A stretch of 58,676 bases of DNA from DATCIH01 sp036507955 (GTDB taxonomy: Bacteria; Bacillota; Clostridia; Clostridiales; Clostridiaceae), in assembly GCA_036507955.1 (NCBI GenBank), contig DATCIH010000177.1:1-58676 (forward strand). Direction: 5' to 3'. This document shows positions 45,621 through 54,288 of this stretch, piece by piece. The notes beneath the pieces are model-generated. The model saw only the letters and a program-made list of their open reading frames with translations. It had not been told where the DNA came from and searched no databases. The position numbers and the translations under genes are program-made. Position 1 is the stretch's first letter; every line of letters begins with the position of its first letter.

Positions 45621-46112
45621 TCAAAATCTCCATTTGTTTTGCATAAAATCTAGATTACTAAGCTTATACACAAGCTTAAACATAATTATTGAAATAGCAA
45701 ATGTATAGAGGCTGGAAAAAAATATATTGCTAAAGCTTATATATTCTTTATAGATAAATAACATAGATAAAATAATTATACCCTTAACTATACTTAAGCT
45801 GAAACAAGTTAAAACAGGTATAATAATTTTCCCTTTAAAAATACTTCTTCCAATAATAATTGTAAAATAACAACATAGCATATTTATAAGCATATTTATT
45901 CCAAAACCATGAACAAAAAAGACATCCTGTAAAAAGCCTGAAAATATTCCTAAAAAAATCACAATCCAGCCTTCATTATTTATGGAATAAAGAATAATAA
46001 AAGCAAAAAGTAAACTAGGAAAATATCCTTGGATTGCAATAAAATGAACTAAAGTATTATCTAGTATTGTAAACAGAATTGATAATAGAAATAGTACAAA
46101 TATCTTTTTCAT
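45621..46112 (-). CDS. mreD: Rod shape-determining protein MreD
   Basis: 163 residues, four to five TMs over almost the whole length (IFVLFLLSILFTILDNTL at the start; GFLQDVFFVHGFGINML in the middle, an MreD hallmark). Part of the MreBCD elongation complex. It lies 9 nt after mreC. Confidence 0.92.
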   Translation of the reverse strand: MKKIFVLFLLSILFTILDNTLVHFIAIQGYFPSLLFAFIILYSINNEGWIVIFLGIFSGFLQDVFFVHGFGINMLINMLCCYFTIIIGRSIFKGKIIIPVLTCFSLSIVKGIIILSMLFIYKEYISFSNIFFSSLYTFAISIIMFKLVYKLSNLDFMQNKWRF

Positions 46113-46121
46113 ATTACCCCC

Positions 46122-46976
46122 TTAATATGCTATCTTGGTTTTATCCTTAGGTATTACAATAAACACTACCTGCAATTTATTAAAGTCTACAAAAGGCTCA
46201 ATAACAGCAGTTTTGGTAAGTTTAGCCTTGTCCTCTGAAACCTCAAGTACACTACCCACCCTTATACCCTTGGGATATATAGCTCCTGTATTTGAAGTAT
46301 AAATAACAGCACCAACTTGGACTTGTGAATTTTCATCAAGTTGAGTGAGCTTGGACATTTGATTGTTGTTCTCATCCTTATAGCCTTTAAGCATTCCTTC
46401 CTCTTGGGTACTTTCTACTCTACAGGCCACATTTATATTTTCATTGGTAATGGTTTGTATAACTGACCAATTTGCTTCACATTTAGTGATTTGTCCAACT
46501 AGACCATCACCACATACAACAACCATTCTCTTATTGACTCCATCTTTTGTACCTTTATTTATTATATAACCATCAAGATAACTGGTACCACTGATTCCTG
46601 TTATCTCACAACCCAAATAGTTATATCCAGATTTTTCATCTTCAAAACCAACCATAGCCGCTATTGAATCATACTTTTTTATAAGAGAATCATAATCCTG
46701 AGCCTTTTGTAATAATTTGGTATTTTGTGCTTTAAGCTCTTCGTTTTGAATCTTAACTTGATTAAAGCTAAATAAGAAACTAAGATAATCCTTTATTCCT
46801 CTGCTTAACGAATAAACGCCTTTTTGCATAGAATTTAATATAACTCCAGTACCATTTTGAAAAGCATTTGAGCTTTTGACTATTTTAGTATCTTTTTCGC
46901 TTATTCCAATCAATACTAAAAAGCATACAGAAAGTAAAACTACCACTATTGTCAGTTTATTTTTGATGAACTTCAT
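46122..46976 (-). CDS. mreC: Rod shape-determining protein MreC
   Basis: 284 residues. One N-terminal TM (about 8-26), a coiled coil (about 70-105, QNEELKAQNTKLLQKAQDY), and two beta domains with GCEITGISGTSYLDGYIINKG and VVCGDGLVGQI. It is the extracytoplasmic scaffold of the elongasome. The start follows mreB by 1 nt. Confidence 0.95.
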   Translation of the reverse strand: MKFIKNKLTIVVVLLSVCFLVLIGISEKDTKIVKSSNAFQNGTGVILNSMQKGVYSLSRGIKDYLSFLFSFNQVKIQNEELKAQNTKLLQKAQDYDSLIKKYDSIAAMVGFEDEKSGYNYLGCEITGISGTSYLDGYIINKGTKDGVNKRMVVVCGDGLVGQITKCEANWSVIQTITNENINVACRVESTQEEGMLKGYKDENNNQMSKLTQLDENSQVQVGAVIYTSNTGAIYPKGIRVGSVLEVSEDKAKLTKTAVIEPFVDFNKLQVVFIVIPKDKTKIAY

Positions 46977-46977
46977 T

Positions 46978-47985
46978 TTATCCTCTTCTTCTTACTTTAT
47001 CTATATTATCCAAAGCCTTTCCAGCTCCAAGGGCCACACAATCCAATGGATTTTCTGCTATATGTACTGGCATATGAGTTTCACTATTTATAAGCTTATC
47101 AAGTCCTTCAAGTAGCGCTCCTCCACCTGCAAGCATAATACCTTTATCCATTATATCGGAAGCAAGTTCTGGTGGAGTTTTCTCTAAAGTAGATTTAATT
47201 GCCTCAATAATTGATGCAACAGGTTCCTTTAATGCTTCTCTTATCTCTTCTTGTGAAATTTCTATTATCTTAGGAAGACCTGTAATCAAATCTCTGCCAC
47301 GGATTTGCATTATTTTTTCATTGTCTGAATGGAATGCTGAGCCTAATTGAATCTTAGCTGCTTCAGCTGTCCTATCACCAATCATAAGATTATATTCTCT
47401 TTTTACATATGATATTATTGATTGATCTAGCTCATCCCCTGCAATTCTTAAGGATTTACTTGTTACTATTCCTCCCAGTGATATTATAGCTACTTCACTA
47501 GTTCCACCACCAATATCTACAATCATACTACCTGTAGGTTCATTAACAGGTAGTCCTGCTCCAATAGCTGCTGCCATAGGCTCTTCCATCAAGTATACTT
47601 CTCTTGCTCCTGCACCTTTTGTGGACTCCTCTATAGCTCTTCTTTCAACTTCTGTAACTCCTGAAGGGAAACACACAACAATCCTAGGGCTAGCTATAGA
47701 TCCTCTTGAACTAACCTTTTCAATAAACTTTTTTAGCATAGTTTGAGTTACATCAAAATCTGCAATAACTCCATCTTTAAGTGGCCTAATGGCAATTATG
47801 TTACCAGGGGTTCTACCTATCATCTGTTTTGCTTCTTCCCCTACAGCCAAAACTCTTTTTGTATCGTTATTAATGGCAACCACCGAAGGCTCTCTTAGTA
47901 GTATTCCTTTACCTTTTACATATATTAAGGTATTAGCTGTTCCTAAGTCTATACCCATATCTCTTGACATACTGAAAAATCCCAT
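46978..47985 (-). CDS. mreB: Rod shape actin homologue MreB
   Basis: 335 residues. DMGIDLGTANTLIYVKGKGI is the phosphate-1 loop, MIVDIGGGTSEVAIISLGG phosphate-2, and GIMLAGGGALLEGLD the adenosine motif. It forms membrane-bound filaments directing lateral wall synthesis. AGGAG upstream of ATG 47985, 16 nt after radC. Confidence 0.98.
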   Translation of the reverse strand: MGFFSMSRDMGIDLGTANTLIYVKGKGILLREPSVVAINNDTKRVLAVGEEAKQMIGRTPGNIIAIRPLKDGVIADFDVTQTMLKKFIEKVSSRGSIASPRIVVCFPSGVTEVERRAIEESTKGAGAREVYLMEEPMAAAIGAGLPVNEPTGSMIVDIGGGTSEVAIISLGGIVTSKSLRIAGDELDQSIISYVKREYNLMIGDRTAEAAKIQLGSAFHSDNEKIMQIRGRDLITGLPKIIEISQEEIREALKEPVASIIEAIKSTLEKTPPELASDIMDKGIMLAGGGALLEGLDKLINSETHMPVHIAENPLDCVALGAGKALDNIDKVRRRG

Positions 47986-48001
47986 TATGAAAACTCCTTT
48001 C

Positions 48002-48688
48002 TTATAACAACCCTTTTTCTTTTAAACTTATATATACTCCATCACCTATGATTAAGTGATCTACTAGCTGGATTCCTAAAAGCTTACCACTCTCTACTAA
48101 TCTTTTTGTAATATTTATGTCTTCATTACTGGGAGTAGGATCTCCACTTGGGTGATTATGACATATTACAATAGAAGCTGCAGACTTTTTAATAGCTTGG
48201 GAAAAAACCTCCCTTGGGTGTACAATTGATGAATTTAAGCTACCAATAGAGACATCCTCTATTGAAATAACTAAATTTTTAGTGTTTAATAATATAACCT
48301 TCAAATATTCCTTTTTATATGTTCTCAATTCATCCATCACAAGATAAGCAGCGTCCTCTGGGGACTTAATTACGTAGTTATCACCAGATTTAAAAGACTT
48401 AAATCTTTTTGCAATTTCTGCTAGTGCAAGTAGCTGTGCTGCCTTTGCTTTGCCAATGCCATTAAATTTAGTTAAATTTTCTACATCACAATTTAATAAA
48501 CCATTAAGGCCACCACTTTCATTAAGCAATCTATTACTTAATGCCATAACATTATTTTTAGCAGATCCACTTCTTAATATAATTGCTAATAATTCAACGT
48601 TAGAAATGCTTGAAGCACCATATCTAAATAATCGTTCCATAGGCCTTTCGTTTTTTGGTAAATCTAATATTTTGTAAGTGCCTTCCAT
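48002..48688 (-). CDS. radC: RadC / JAB1-MPN metalloprotein
   Basis: 228 residues. N-terminal helix-hairpin-helix (NLTKFNGIGKAKAAQLLAL) and the C-terminal MPN metal site in CHNHPSGDPTPSNED. A role in DNA repair is doubtful in the literature; the gene is common in the maf-radC-mreB group, as here. Confidence 0.95.
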   Translation of the reverse strand: MEGTYKILDLPKNERPMERLFRYGASSISNVELLAIILRSGSAKNNVMALSNRLLNESGGLNGLLNCDVENLTKFNGIGKAKAAQLLALAEIAKRFKSFKSGDNYVIKSPEDAAYLVMDELRTYKKEYLKVILLNTKNLVISIEDVSIGSLNSSIVHPREVFSQAIKKSAASIVICHNHPSGDPTPSNEDINITKRLVESGKLLGIQLVDHLIIGDGVYISLKEKGLL

Positions 48689-48699
48689 TAACTCTACTC

Positions 48700-49278
48700 C
48701 TAATTAAAATTTACCCCCATCTCACTAAATAAATGTACTAATTTACTTAAGGGAAGTCCCATAACATTATAATAACAACCCTCAATACCTTCAACATATA
48801 TAGCTGCTTTACCTTGTATGCCATAAGCTCCTGCTTTATCATAAGCTTCTCCAGTATTTATATAATCCTCTATTTGCATAGATGACATTTTTGAAAAATA
48901 CACAGTAGTGCTTTGAAAATCTGTTATTATTTTACCAGTTACATTATTATATAAAGCAATTCCAGAAAAAACTTCATGTTTGTTACCGCTTAGCATGTTT
49001 AACATCCTAACGGCATCCTCCTTATTTGAAGGTTTTCCCAAAACTTCATTTTTCAAACATACAATAGTATCACAAGCTAAAATAATTGCTTCAGAATTAA
49101 AAAATTTTGAAGTTCTTAAAGCTTTTCCTAAAGCGATATTCATAACATATTCGGAATTGTTGCCTCTATGTACTATACTATTTTCATCAAAATCACTTGC
49201 AAGTACGTCAAACTTTTTAGTAATAATACTTAGTAATTCTGATCTCCTAGGAGATGCGGATGCTAATATTAATTTCAT
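48700..49278 (-). CDS. maf: Maf nucleotide pyrophosphatase
   Basis: 192 residues. LILASASPRRSELLS is the Maf substrate-binding start; ACDTIVCLKNEVLGKP and YDKAGAYGIQGKAA complete the active site. Maf enzymes hydrolyse dTTP/UTP and modified nucleotides. It is first with radC before mreB, 10 nt after the DUF4321 gene. Confidence 0.96.
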   Translation of the reverse strand: MKLILASASPRRSELLSIITKKFDVLASDFDENSIVHRGNNSEYVMNIALGKALRTSKFFNSEAIILACDTIVCLKNEVLGKPSNKEDAVRMLNMLSGNKHEVFSGIALYNNVTGKIITDFQSTTVYFSKMSSMQIEDYINTGEAYDKAGAYGIQGKAAIYVEGIEGCYYNVMGLPLSKLVHLFSEMGVNFN

Positions 49279-49288
49279 TATGTCTCTC

Positions 49289-49549
49289 CTAATATTTTCT
49301 AAATAGTATTATTGCCAAAAACAAAGCAAGAATTGTCATTATATTTAGACTAAAATTAAAGCCAAGAGTTAAGGTTATAACTTTTAAATCAACGATAAAG
49401 GGTTTTCCTGTGCCAATTGTATAAACAGCCTTTAAAAAGCTCAAGAACTTTACATTACTACCTAAAATCTCTCCTATTAATGTGCCTCCTATTGCTGCTA
49501 AAAACAAGACAAATACAAAAAAACCACTTCTTTTATTAACCCCACTCAA
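49289..49549 (-). CDS. DUF4321 small membrane protein
   Basis: 86 residues with two TMs (about 10-28 and 65-84) and a short loop containing GTLIGEILGSN and VITLTLGFNFSLNIMTI. Matches the DUF4321 pattern found upstream of maf in clostridia; function unknown. The start is TTG 49549 with GGTGG 7 nt upstream. Confidence 0.8.
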   Translation of the reverse strand: MSGVNKRSGFFVFVLFLAAIGGTLIGEILGSNVKFLSFLKAVYTIGTGKPFIVDLKVITLTLGFNFSLNIMTILALFLAIILFRKY

Positions 49550-49635
49550 TTAAATCCCACCTTATAACCTATGTGCACTTAGTTTAACATTTAATATATG
49601 TTTAAACAAGTATTACTATATTATTAGACAAAATT

Positions 49636-49665
49636 AAATTAAAAAAGACATAATTAAATGCCTTT
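49636..49665 (-). terminator. Terminator of the SPOR-like gene
   Basis: Minus strand: AAAGGCAT - TTAATT - ATGTCTTT (8 bp, one G-U) followed by TTTAATT. The stem includes the stop codon. Confidence 0.75.
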
Positions 49666-50385
49666 TATCTTATTTAGCTTTTCATATATCATATTTAGCA
49701 TAGCAGGTATGTTAGTTTTATCTACTTCTATTGGAAGAGCTTCTATATAAGTTTTAATTTCCTTAGATAATGCATAATATTTATCTTTACTGTCTGCTGG
49801 TTTAATACTGCTTACCCATGTTTTTAAATCTGCAGTACCAATTGCCTTTACTTGAGTATCATTTAACCTTTGAATAATTAGATTTAGAGCATTTATCATC
49901 TGACAGACCTGTGCTCCTATAACTGATTTATTATCTATCTGATATTGGACCTTTCCACCATCTAAATTTGCAGCTTTTATTTTGCTTAGAATATCGTCTG
50001 CGGTTGCAGTATTATATACCCCTATCAATACCTTTATTCCCTTATCTGAATTGAAATTTATTACATTACCAAAGGGTGCCATGTTAACTGCACATTTGTC
50101 AGCATAATCTTTATTTGCAAATATACCACCTTGAATAAATATAAATATATTATTTATGCTAGCACTGTTTTCTACCTGAGAAGATTTTTTAGCAGTACTG
50201 GAGGGAGCTATATTATTAAAATACACTGTACTATTAAGGAATTTAAATATCAAAGTGCCAATCCCAAAGGATATTAATAGGATAAGAGCAAAAACCTTTA
50301 AATTAGAGTGCTGTTTTCTTGCAGAAAACTTCTTATTGCCTGTCCTACTATACTTATTACCAAGTCTTAATTCTAAACCTTTCAT
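49654..50385 (-). CDS. SPOR-like single-TM envelope protein
   Basis: 243 residues. A basic cytoplasmic N-terminus (about 1-28) precedes one TM (VFALILLISFGIGTLIFKFL), a linker, and a segment at about 78-135 reading IFIFIQGGIFANKDYADKC and KVLIGVYNTATADDILSKIK. That is the shape of a SPOR peptidoglycan-binding domain. The C-terminal ~100 residues are helical and unrecognised. A role at denuded glycan in division or sporulation septa is inferred. It is the only gene between two terminators. Confidence 0.7.
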   Translation of the reverse strand: MKGLELRLGNKYSRTGNKKFSARKQHSNLKVFALILLISFGIGTLIFKFLNSTVYFNNIAPSSTAKKSSQVENSASINNIFIFIQGGIFANKDYADKCAVNMAPFGNVINFNSDKGIKVLIGVYNTATADDILSKIKAANLDGGKVQYQIDNKSVIGAQVCQMINALNLIIQRLNDTQVKAIGTADLKTWVSSIKPADSKDKYYALSKEIKTYIEALPIEVDKTNIPAMLNMIYEKLNKIKGI

Positions 50386-50451
50386 TTTACCCTCCTGCTT
50401 TCATAAAAGTTATCTACTTAAGATATATTTTATAGAGAGTAAATATATGCT

Positions 50452-50480
50452 AAAAAAACGATAACTTTCGTTATCGTTTT
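50452..50480 (-). terminator. Terminator of the NlpC/P60 gene
   Basis: Minus strand: AAAACGATAAC - GAAA - GTTATCGTTTTTTT, a perfect stem with tetraloop and long T-run. Confidence 0.95.
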
Positions 50481-50507
50481 AAAGTAATTTATATGATGTT
50501 ACACTTT

Positions 50508-51170
50508 TTACCTTAAAAGCCTTCTAGCTCCGTAATAAGCCCTTGCATAATAGCCTTCATTCAAATTACTGATTATTACACCCGTACTTGAAGAAGCGGC
50601 ATGAATGAAATTACCATCTCCAATATAGATACCTACGTGAGATATGGAACCATAGGTGTTAAAGAATATTAAATCTCCTGCTCTCAAATCACCTTTTCCT
50701 ACAGCTAAGCCTACATTTACTTGTGAGCCAGTATAATGGCCTAATTGAATGCCAAAATGACTGTAAACAAACATGGTAAAACCAGAACAATCAAAAGCTC
50801 TTGGACCAGATGCACCCCATACATAAGACGAACCTAAATATTGATATGCGAACTGTACCACAGAACTTGTACTACCTGAGGCAATTGTACTACCTCCTGA
50901 CACTCCTGATACTCCTGATACTCCGGACACTTTTGATCCTCTACTAACAACTTTCGCAGCGGCAGCAGCCTCTGCTTTTTTCTTTTCCGCAGTTCTATTA
51001 GGAACTTTAATCGTGTTCTCTGTAGAAACATTTGCTGATGTAACAACCACACCTATTTGTGATCTAATAGCAGCATCTGCCTTTACTTCATCAACTTTTA
51101 ACTTAGTACTTACGCCCCCAATAATAAGTGCAGTTGATATGAAAAGAACCCCCATTCTAAGTTTCTTCAT
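50508..51170 (-). CDS. NlpC/P60 cell-wall endopeptidase
   Basis: 220 residues. Signal peptide (about 1-32), an Ala/Lys-rich segment, a Ser/Gly/Val linker made of four exact VSG repeats (see 50895-50930), then the NlpC/P60 domain (about 108-220). The catalytic Cys is in FDCSGFTMFVYSHF and His in ISHVGIYIGDGNFIHA. Such enzymes cut D-gamma-Glu-diamino acid bonds in stem peptides. AGGAGG upstream. It is controlled by a c-di-AMP riboswitch. Confidence 0.95.
   Translation of the reverse strand: MKKLRMGVLFISTALIIGGVSTKLKVDEVKADAAIRSQIGVVVTSANVSTENTIKVPNRTAEKKKAEAAAAAKVVSRGSKVSGVSGVSGVSGGSTIASGSTSSVVQFAYQYLGSSYVWGASGPRAFDCSGFTMFVYSHFGIQLGHYTGSQVNVGLAVGKGDLRAGDLIFFNTYGSISHVGIYIGDGNFIHAASSSTGVIISNLNEGYYARAYYGARRLLR
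50895..50930 (-). repeat. Four 9-nt tandem repeats encoding VSG
   Basis: 36 bp comprising four copies of a GTATCAGGA-like unit, in frame inside the NlpC/P60 gene's linker. Copies differ only by single silent changes. Units of nine keep the frame if copy number changes. Confidence 0.9.
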
Positions 51171-51185
51171 TTAACAACCTCCTCA

Positions 51186-51290
51186 TGCTTCCGGAGTTAG
51201 CTGACGGGTTCGGGTGAAGGTCGCCCTACCGATAAAATCGGATTAACCCCAACTTGCTGGTTCCTCCGTACCTATTATAGGATTCAGCAT
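51186..51290 (-). promoter_or_regulatory. ydaO/yuaA-type c-di-AMP riboswitch
   Basis: The leader on the minus strand contains, in order, GTACGGAGGAACC, GGGGTTAATCC, GTAGGGCGACCTTCACCCGAA and CCCGTCAGCTAACTCCGGAAGC. These are the conserved blocks of the ydaO/yuaA aptamer, which binds c-di-AMP. In known cases ligand binding turns expression off, often over wall hydrolases like the gene that follows. The aptamer's 3' end lies only about 15 nt before the start codon and adjoins the ribosome binding site. Confidence 0.92.
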
Positions 51291-51298
51291 TAGTATTT

Positions 51299-51327
51299 AT
51301 TATAATAAAAGATTGGAAAACTGTCAA
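51299..51327 (-). promoter_or_regulatory. Sigma-A promoter of the riboswitch-NlpC/P60 gene
   Basis: Minus strand: perfect TTGACA (51322-51327), 17-nt spacer, perfect TATAAT (51299-51304), ending just before the aptamer. Confidence 0.95.
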
Positions 51328-51395
51328 TATTAAATCTGTATTAATTTTGTAAAAATTGTTTGTTAATTCATATATATACAATAAAGCTAAAAAGT

Positions 51396-51905
51396 TTACT
51401 CATATTTGTATATAAGCATATTTGCTTTGAATCCGTCAAAATCATAATAATCTTTAACCATCCTTTGAAAATCAAAACCACTTTTAATCCAAAACTTTTC
51501 CATGAGTTTATTCCCATCGACTATCATAATGTACAAAATATTTATGCCGTATTTCTCTAAGAAATGTTTCTTAAGTTCATTGATTATTTTACTGCCGATT
51601 CCTTTATTTCTATAGGCATCATCCAAAATAAAACAAGAGATCCAAACTTCATTAATGCTCTTAAATTCAAACCGTCCCTTTACTATACCAAGCAATTCAT
51701 TATCCTTTTTAATCTTCAAAAAGAATTCATTTTCACTTGTATAATATTCTAGAAATCTATTGTAAAAATCCCTAATTCCTTGAGGCATCTGATTACCATA
51801 GTCCCTAGACTGTTGATAATTAAACCATTTTTGTATATCTAATATATCTGACGTAAGTATACTAGATATGTTAATGTTATCGAAATCTATAGATATATCA
51901 AACAC
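51396..51905 (-). CDS. GNAT-family N-acetyltransferase
   Basis: 169 residues. The acetyl-CoA motif YRNKGIGSKIINELKKH (R/QxxGxG/A, about 100-106) and the beta strands VWISCFILDDAY give a GNAT fold; substrate unknown. The start is GTG 51905 behind GGGGGTG. It is a lone gene between the riboswitch region and a broken deacetylase, so context gives no hint of the substrate. Confidence 0.85.
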   Translation of the reverse strand: MFDISIDFDNINISSILTSDILDIQKWFNYQQSRDYGNQMPQGIRDFYNRFLEYYTSENEFFLKIKKDNELLGIVKGRFEFKSINEVWISCFILDDAYRNKGIGSKIINELKKHFLEKYGINILYIMIVDGNKLMEKFWIKSGFDFQRMVKDYYDFDGFKANMLIYKYE

Positions 51906-51981
51906 AATGCACCCCCAAATATATATTATAATGATTTATTCTACAAAGCATTGTAAAATCCTCTTAATATATCAAAAGAAT

Positions 51982-52813
51982 CTATTGATATGCTTTTATG
52001 TTTAATAATTCACTAAGGGTAACTATTGAATAACCATTATGTTTTAGACCCTTTATTATAGCAGGAAGCGCTTCGAGGGTAGTTTTTTTATCAGAATTCG
52101 AATGCATTAGAATAATATCCCCATCCCTTGCATTATCTAACACGTTTTTTGCGATATTTATGCTTTCTTTTTGGGACCAATCAAGAGTATCAATTGACCA
52201 AATAACTATTTTATAATTATTTTTCACAATTTCATTTATGCTACTTTGAGAAAGTGCACCATAAGGTGGTCTTATAATTGCTGGCCTTATATTTATTATT
52301 GAAAATATCTTATCTTCGCTAATTTTTATCTCACGATCAATCTCCACTTCGGTTTTATTAGATAAATCCGTATGGGTTAAAGAATGATTTAAAACAAGGT
52401 TTCCTTCATTATAAGCTCTTTTTACTACATTCGGATATGAGCTAATGGGCCATCATCAAAGGTTAGTGCTATTTGTTTTTTACCATTTGAACCATTAATA
52501 AATAAAGAAGTTTTATTTTGCTTTGCAAGTTCTATAATAGTATTTCTCCAAATATTCATGCTTATCTTTTCCGATGAAGTAAGATTCTTTGATTCTCCAA
52601 GTATAGGAAGATAAATAGGAGGATATGTAGGGAAATTTGCAATTTTATTGTTGCTAACTTGATTAATTGACCTATCATTAGGATTATTATAGCCTTCTTT
52701 AGTCTTTGAATTATATGAAAAATTACTTTTATTATAAGTTTGTATACTACAGCCGTTACTAATAAAGTCACTGTTAAAAAACTGATTTTAATTATAAAAC
52801 TAATTTTTCTCAT
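51982..52813 (-). pseudogene. Broken polysaccharide deacetylase (NodB domain)
   Basis: The reading frame is split in three. The 5' frame gives an N-terminal anchor (ISFIIKISFLTVTLLVTAVV). Near 52727-52730 (AAAA on the minus strand) a one-base loss shifts the frame; the next frame continues to QIALTFDDGP (NodB motif 1, about 52450). There about 85-95 nt appear deleted with another shift, and the third frame gives YPNVVKRAYNEGNLVLNHS, HSLTH (motif 2), RPPYG (motif 3) and ILMHS, ending LSELLN. All three catalytic motifs survive but not in one frame. An intact version would be an anchored chitooligosaccharide or peptidoglycan deacetylase. Confidence 0.88.
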
Positions 52814-52874
52814 TTTTCCTCCTAATTAATACAATACTCTTTTATAATATTTTCCAGTATTAATATTTGAATAT

Positions 52875-52896
52875 ATAAAAAACCCCCACAGGTTTC
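52875..52896 (-). terminator. Probable terminator after tRNA-Leu
   Basis: Minus strand: GAAACC - TGTGGG - GGTTTTTT, a 6-bp stem with a T-run, about 75 nt past the tRNA end. Confidence 0.6.
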
Positions 52897-52969
52897 TTTA
52901 TTATATCAAAAAAACTCATGAAGGTTTCTTATATTATGCTTTCATTAAAGTAACAAAAAGTATTCATTT

Positions 52970-53054
52970 TGGTGCGAAAGACGGGACTTGAACCCGTACA
53001 ACCGAAGTAACACGCCCCTCAAGCGTGCGCGTCTGCCAATTCCGCCACTCTCGC
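52970..53054 (-). tRNA. tRNA-Leu (anticodon GAG)
   Basis: 85 nt including encoded CCA. Acceptor arms GCGAGAG and CTTTCGC pair with one G-U; anticodon stem CACGC/GCGTG holds loop TTGAGGG, so the anticodon is GAG, reading CUU/CUC. A long variable arm and GGTTCAAGTCC T-loop mark it as class II leucine tRNA. Confidence 0.97.
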
Positions 53055-53077
53055 AAAACCTAAAAGTCTACTTTTAT

Positions 53078-53105
53078 ATTATACTATTAGTAGAATATAT
53101 GTCAA
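53078..53105 (-). promoter_or_regulatory. Sigma-A promoter of tRNA-Leu
   Basis: Minus strand: perfect TTGACA (53100-53105), 16-nt spacer, perfect TATAAT (53078-53083), 23 nt before the mature tRNA. Confidence 0.9.
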
Positions 53106-53112
53106 TATCAAA

Positions 53113-53670
53113 TCATTTGTTATATAAAAATGAATATAGTGAATACATGAATTTAACCTTCTTCACATAACGGTCAGTTTCCTTATAAGGAATATAATAT
53201 AAATCCTTCCCATCCTTTGAGTGGTCTTTACTTTTTAGCCAATTGGTCACATTACCACTCCCTGCATTATATGCAGAAAGGACTAAATCCATTTTGTTGT
53301 CAAACTCCTTACTTAACTCATTAATATACCAACAGCCAATTCTAATATTAATCTCTGGCTGATAGAGATCCTCAACTTTGAAATTCGTTATACCAATCTG
53401 CTGTGCTGCCCAAATAGCAGTACTATCCTGAATCTGCATTAGTCCATAAGCATTCTTGTTAGATTTCGCTTTTGAATCATACTTACTTTCACATTGGATT
53501 ACTGAAAATACTAACATTGGTTTTAAGTTATATTCTTTTGAATACTTATATACAATATCGGTATATTTTATCGGATAAATAGTTTTAGTAATTGGAACTA
53601 TATTTATCATTAAAAGCATAACAATAATAATTAATATAATAAATTTATATGGTTTTCGTTTTTTTTTCAT
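53113..53670 (-). CDS. Lytic transglycosylase (SLT domain), membrane-anchored
   Basis: 185 residues. N-terminal TM (FIILIIIVMLLMINIVPI), then a goose-type/SLT lysozyme fold: VIQCESKYD with the catalytic Glu (about 61), AYGLMQIQDSTA and LSAYNAGSGNVTNWL. It cleaves glycan strands to anhydro-muropeptides. It follows coaE by 4 nt in a polA-coaE-SLT set, the usual clostridial order. Confidence 0.93.
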   Translation of the reverse strand: MKKKRKPYKFIILIIIVMLLMINIVPITKTIYPIKYTDIVYKYSKEYNLKPMLVFSVIQCESKYDSKAKSNKNAYGLMQIQDSTAIWAAQQIGITNFKVEDLYQPEINIRIGCWYINELSKEFDNKMDLVLSAYNAGSGNVTNWLKSKDHSKDGKDLYYIPYKETDRYVKKVKFMYSLYSFLYNK

Positions 53671-53674
53671 GTAA

Positions 53675-54274
53675 TTACTCCATTGATTCTATTTTATTTA
53701 GTATATGCAAAAGCTGCATTTTCGTAGAAGTAAAAGTTCCACTATTATCTATCACATAATCTACATATTGTTTTTTTTCATCTAATGAGATCTGTGCTTT
53801 CATTCTGTCTGTGGCATGTTCTTCACTTATTAAGTCCCTGCTCATTAGTCTATTTTTCTGAGTAGGTTCATCTACCCAAACTAAAAGGTTAATATCCATC
53901 TTTTTATCTAGACCCTGCTCAATAAGAGTAGGAGCATCTAATACCGCTAATTTATGGCCTTCTAAAGCAATTTTATCAAAGGAGGCCCATATATCTTTTA
54001 TTATATATGGAATAATTATGTCTTCAAGAAATAATCTTTCTTTTTTGTTTTTGAATATATAATCTCCAAGCATCCTTCTATTTAGTATACCCATACTATC
54101 AAAGTAACAATCTCCAAAATGCTCTTTTATTTTTATTGCTATCTCTGGGTAACTAATTATTACCTCTCTTGCTATAATATCTGCTTCTATTACTTCTATA
54201 TGTTTTTCTTTTAGTATATTAGCCACAGTACTCTTTCCACTACCTATTCCACCTGTAAGACCAATTTTAACCAA
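53675..54274 (-). CDS. coaE: Dephospho-CoA kinase
   Basis: 199 residues. Walker A GLTGGIGSGKST (about 5-16), LDAPTLIEQGLDKKMD and the lid ARG region fit CoaE, the last step of CoA synthesis. The start is TTG 54274, 8 nt after GAGG; in-frame codons further upstream include a GTG that overlaps the Shine-Dalgarno. Confidence 0.95.
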   Translation of the reverse strand: MVKIGLTGGIGSGKSTVANILKEKHIEVIEADIIAREVIISYPEIAIKIKEHFGDCYFDSMGILNRRMLGDYIFKNKKERLFLEDIIIPYIIKDIWASFDKIALEGHKLAVLDAPTLIEQGLDKKMDINLLVWVDEPTQKNRLMSRDLISEEHATDRMKAQISLDEKKQYVDYVIDNSGTFTSTKMQLLHILNKIESME

Positions 54275-54288
54275 AAAAACCACCTCGA

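Noticed and set aside
50895..50930. Possible CRISPR-like repeat
   Set aside because: The units are contiguous 9-mers with no spacers and are in frame in a protein linker.
50834..51052. Second minus-strand frame inside the NlpC/P60 gene
   Set aside because: Out-of-frame reading of the linker repeats; no ribosome binding site and Gln/Arg-rich artefactual composition.
52988..53170. Plus-strand open frame across the tRNA
   Set aside because: It runs antisense through tRNA-Leu and its promoter; no coding features.
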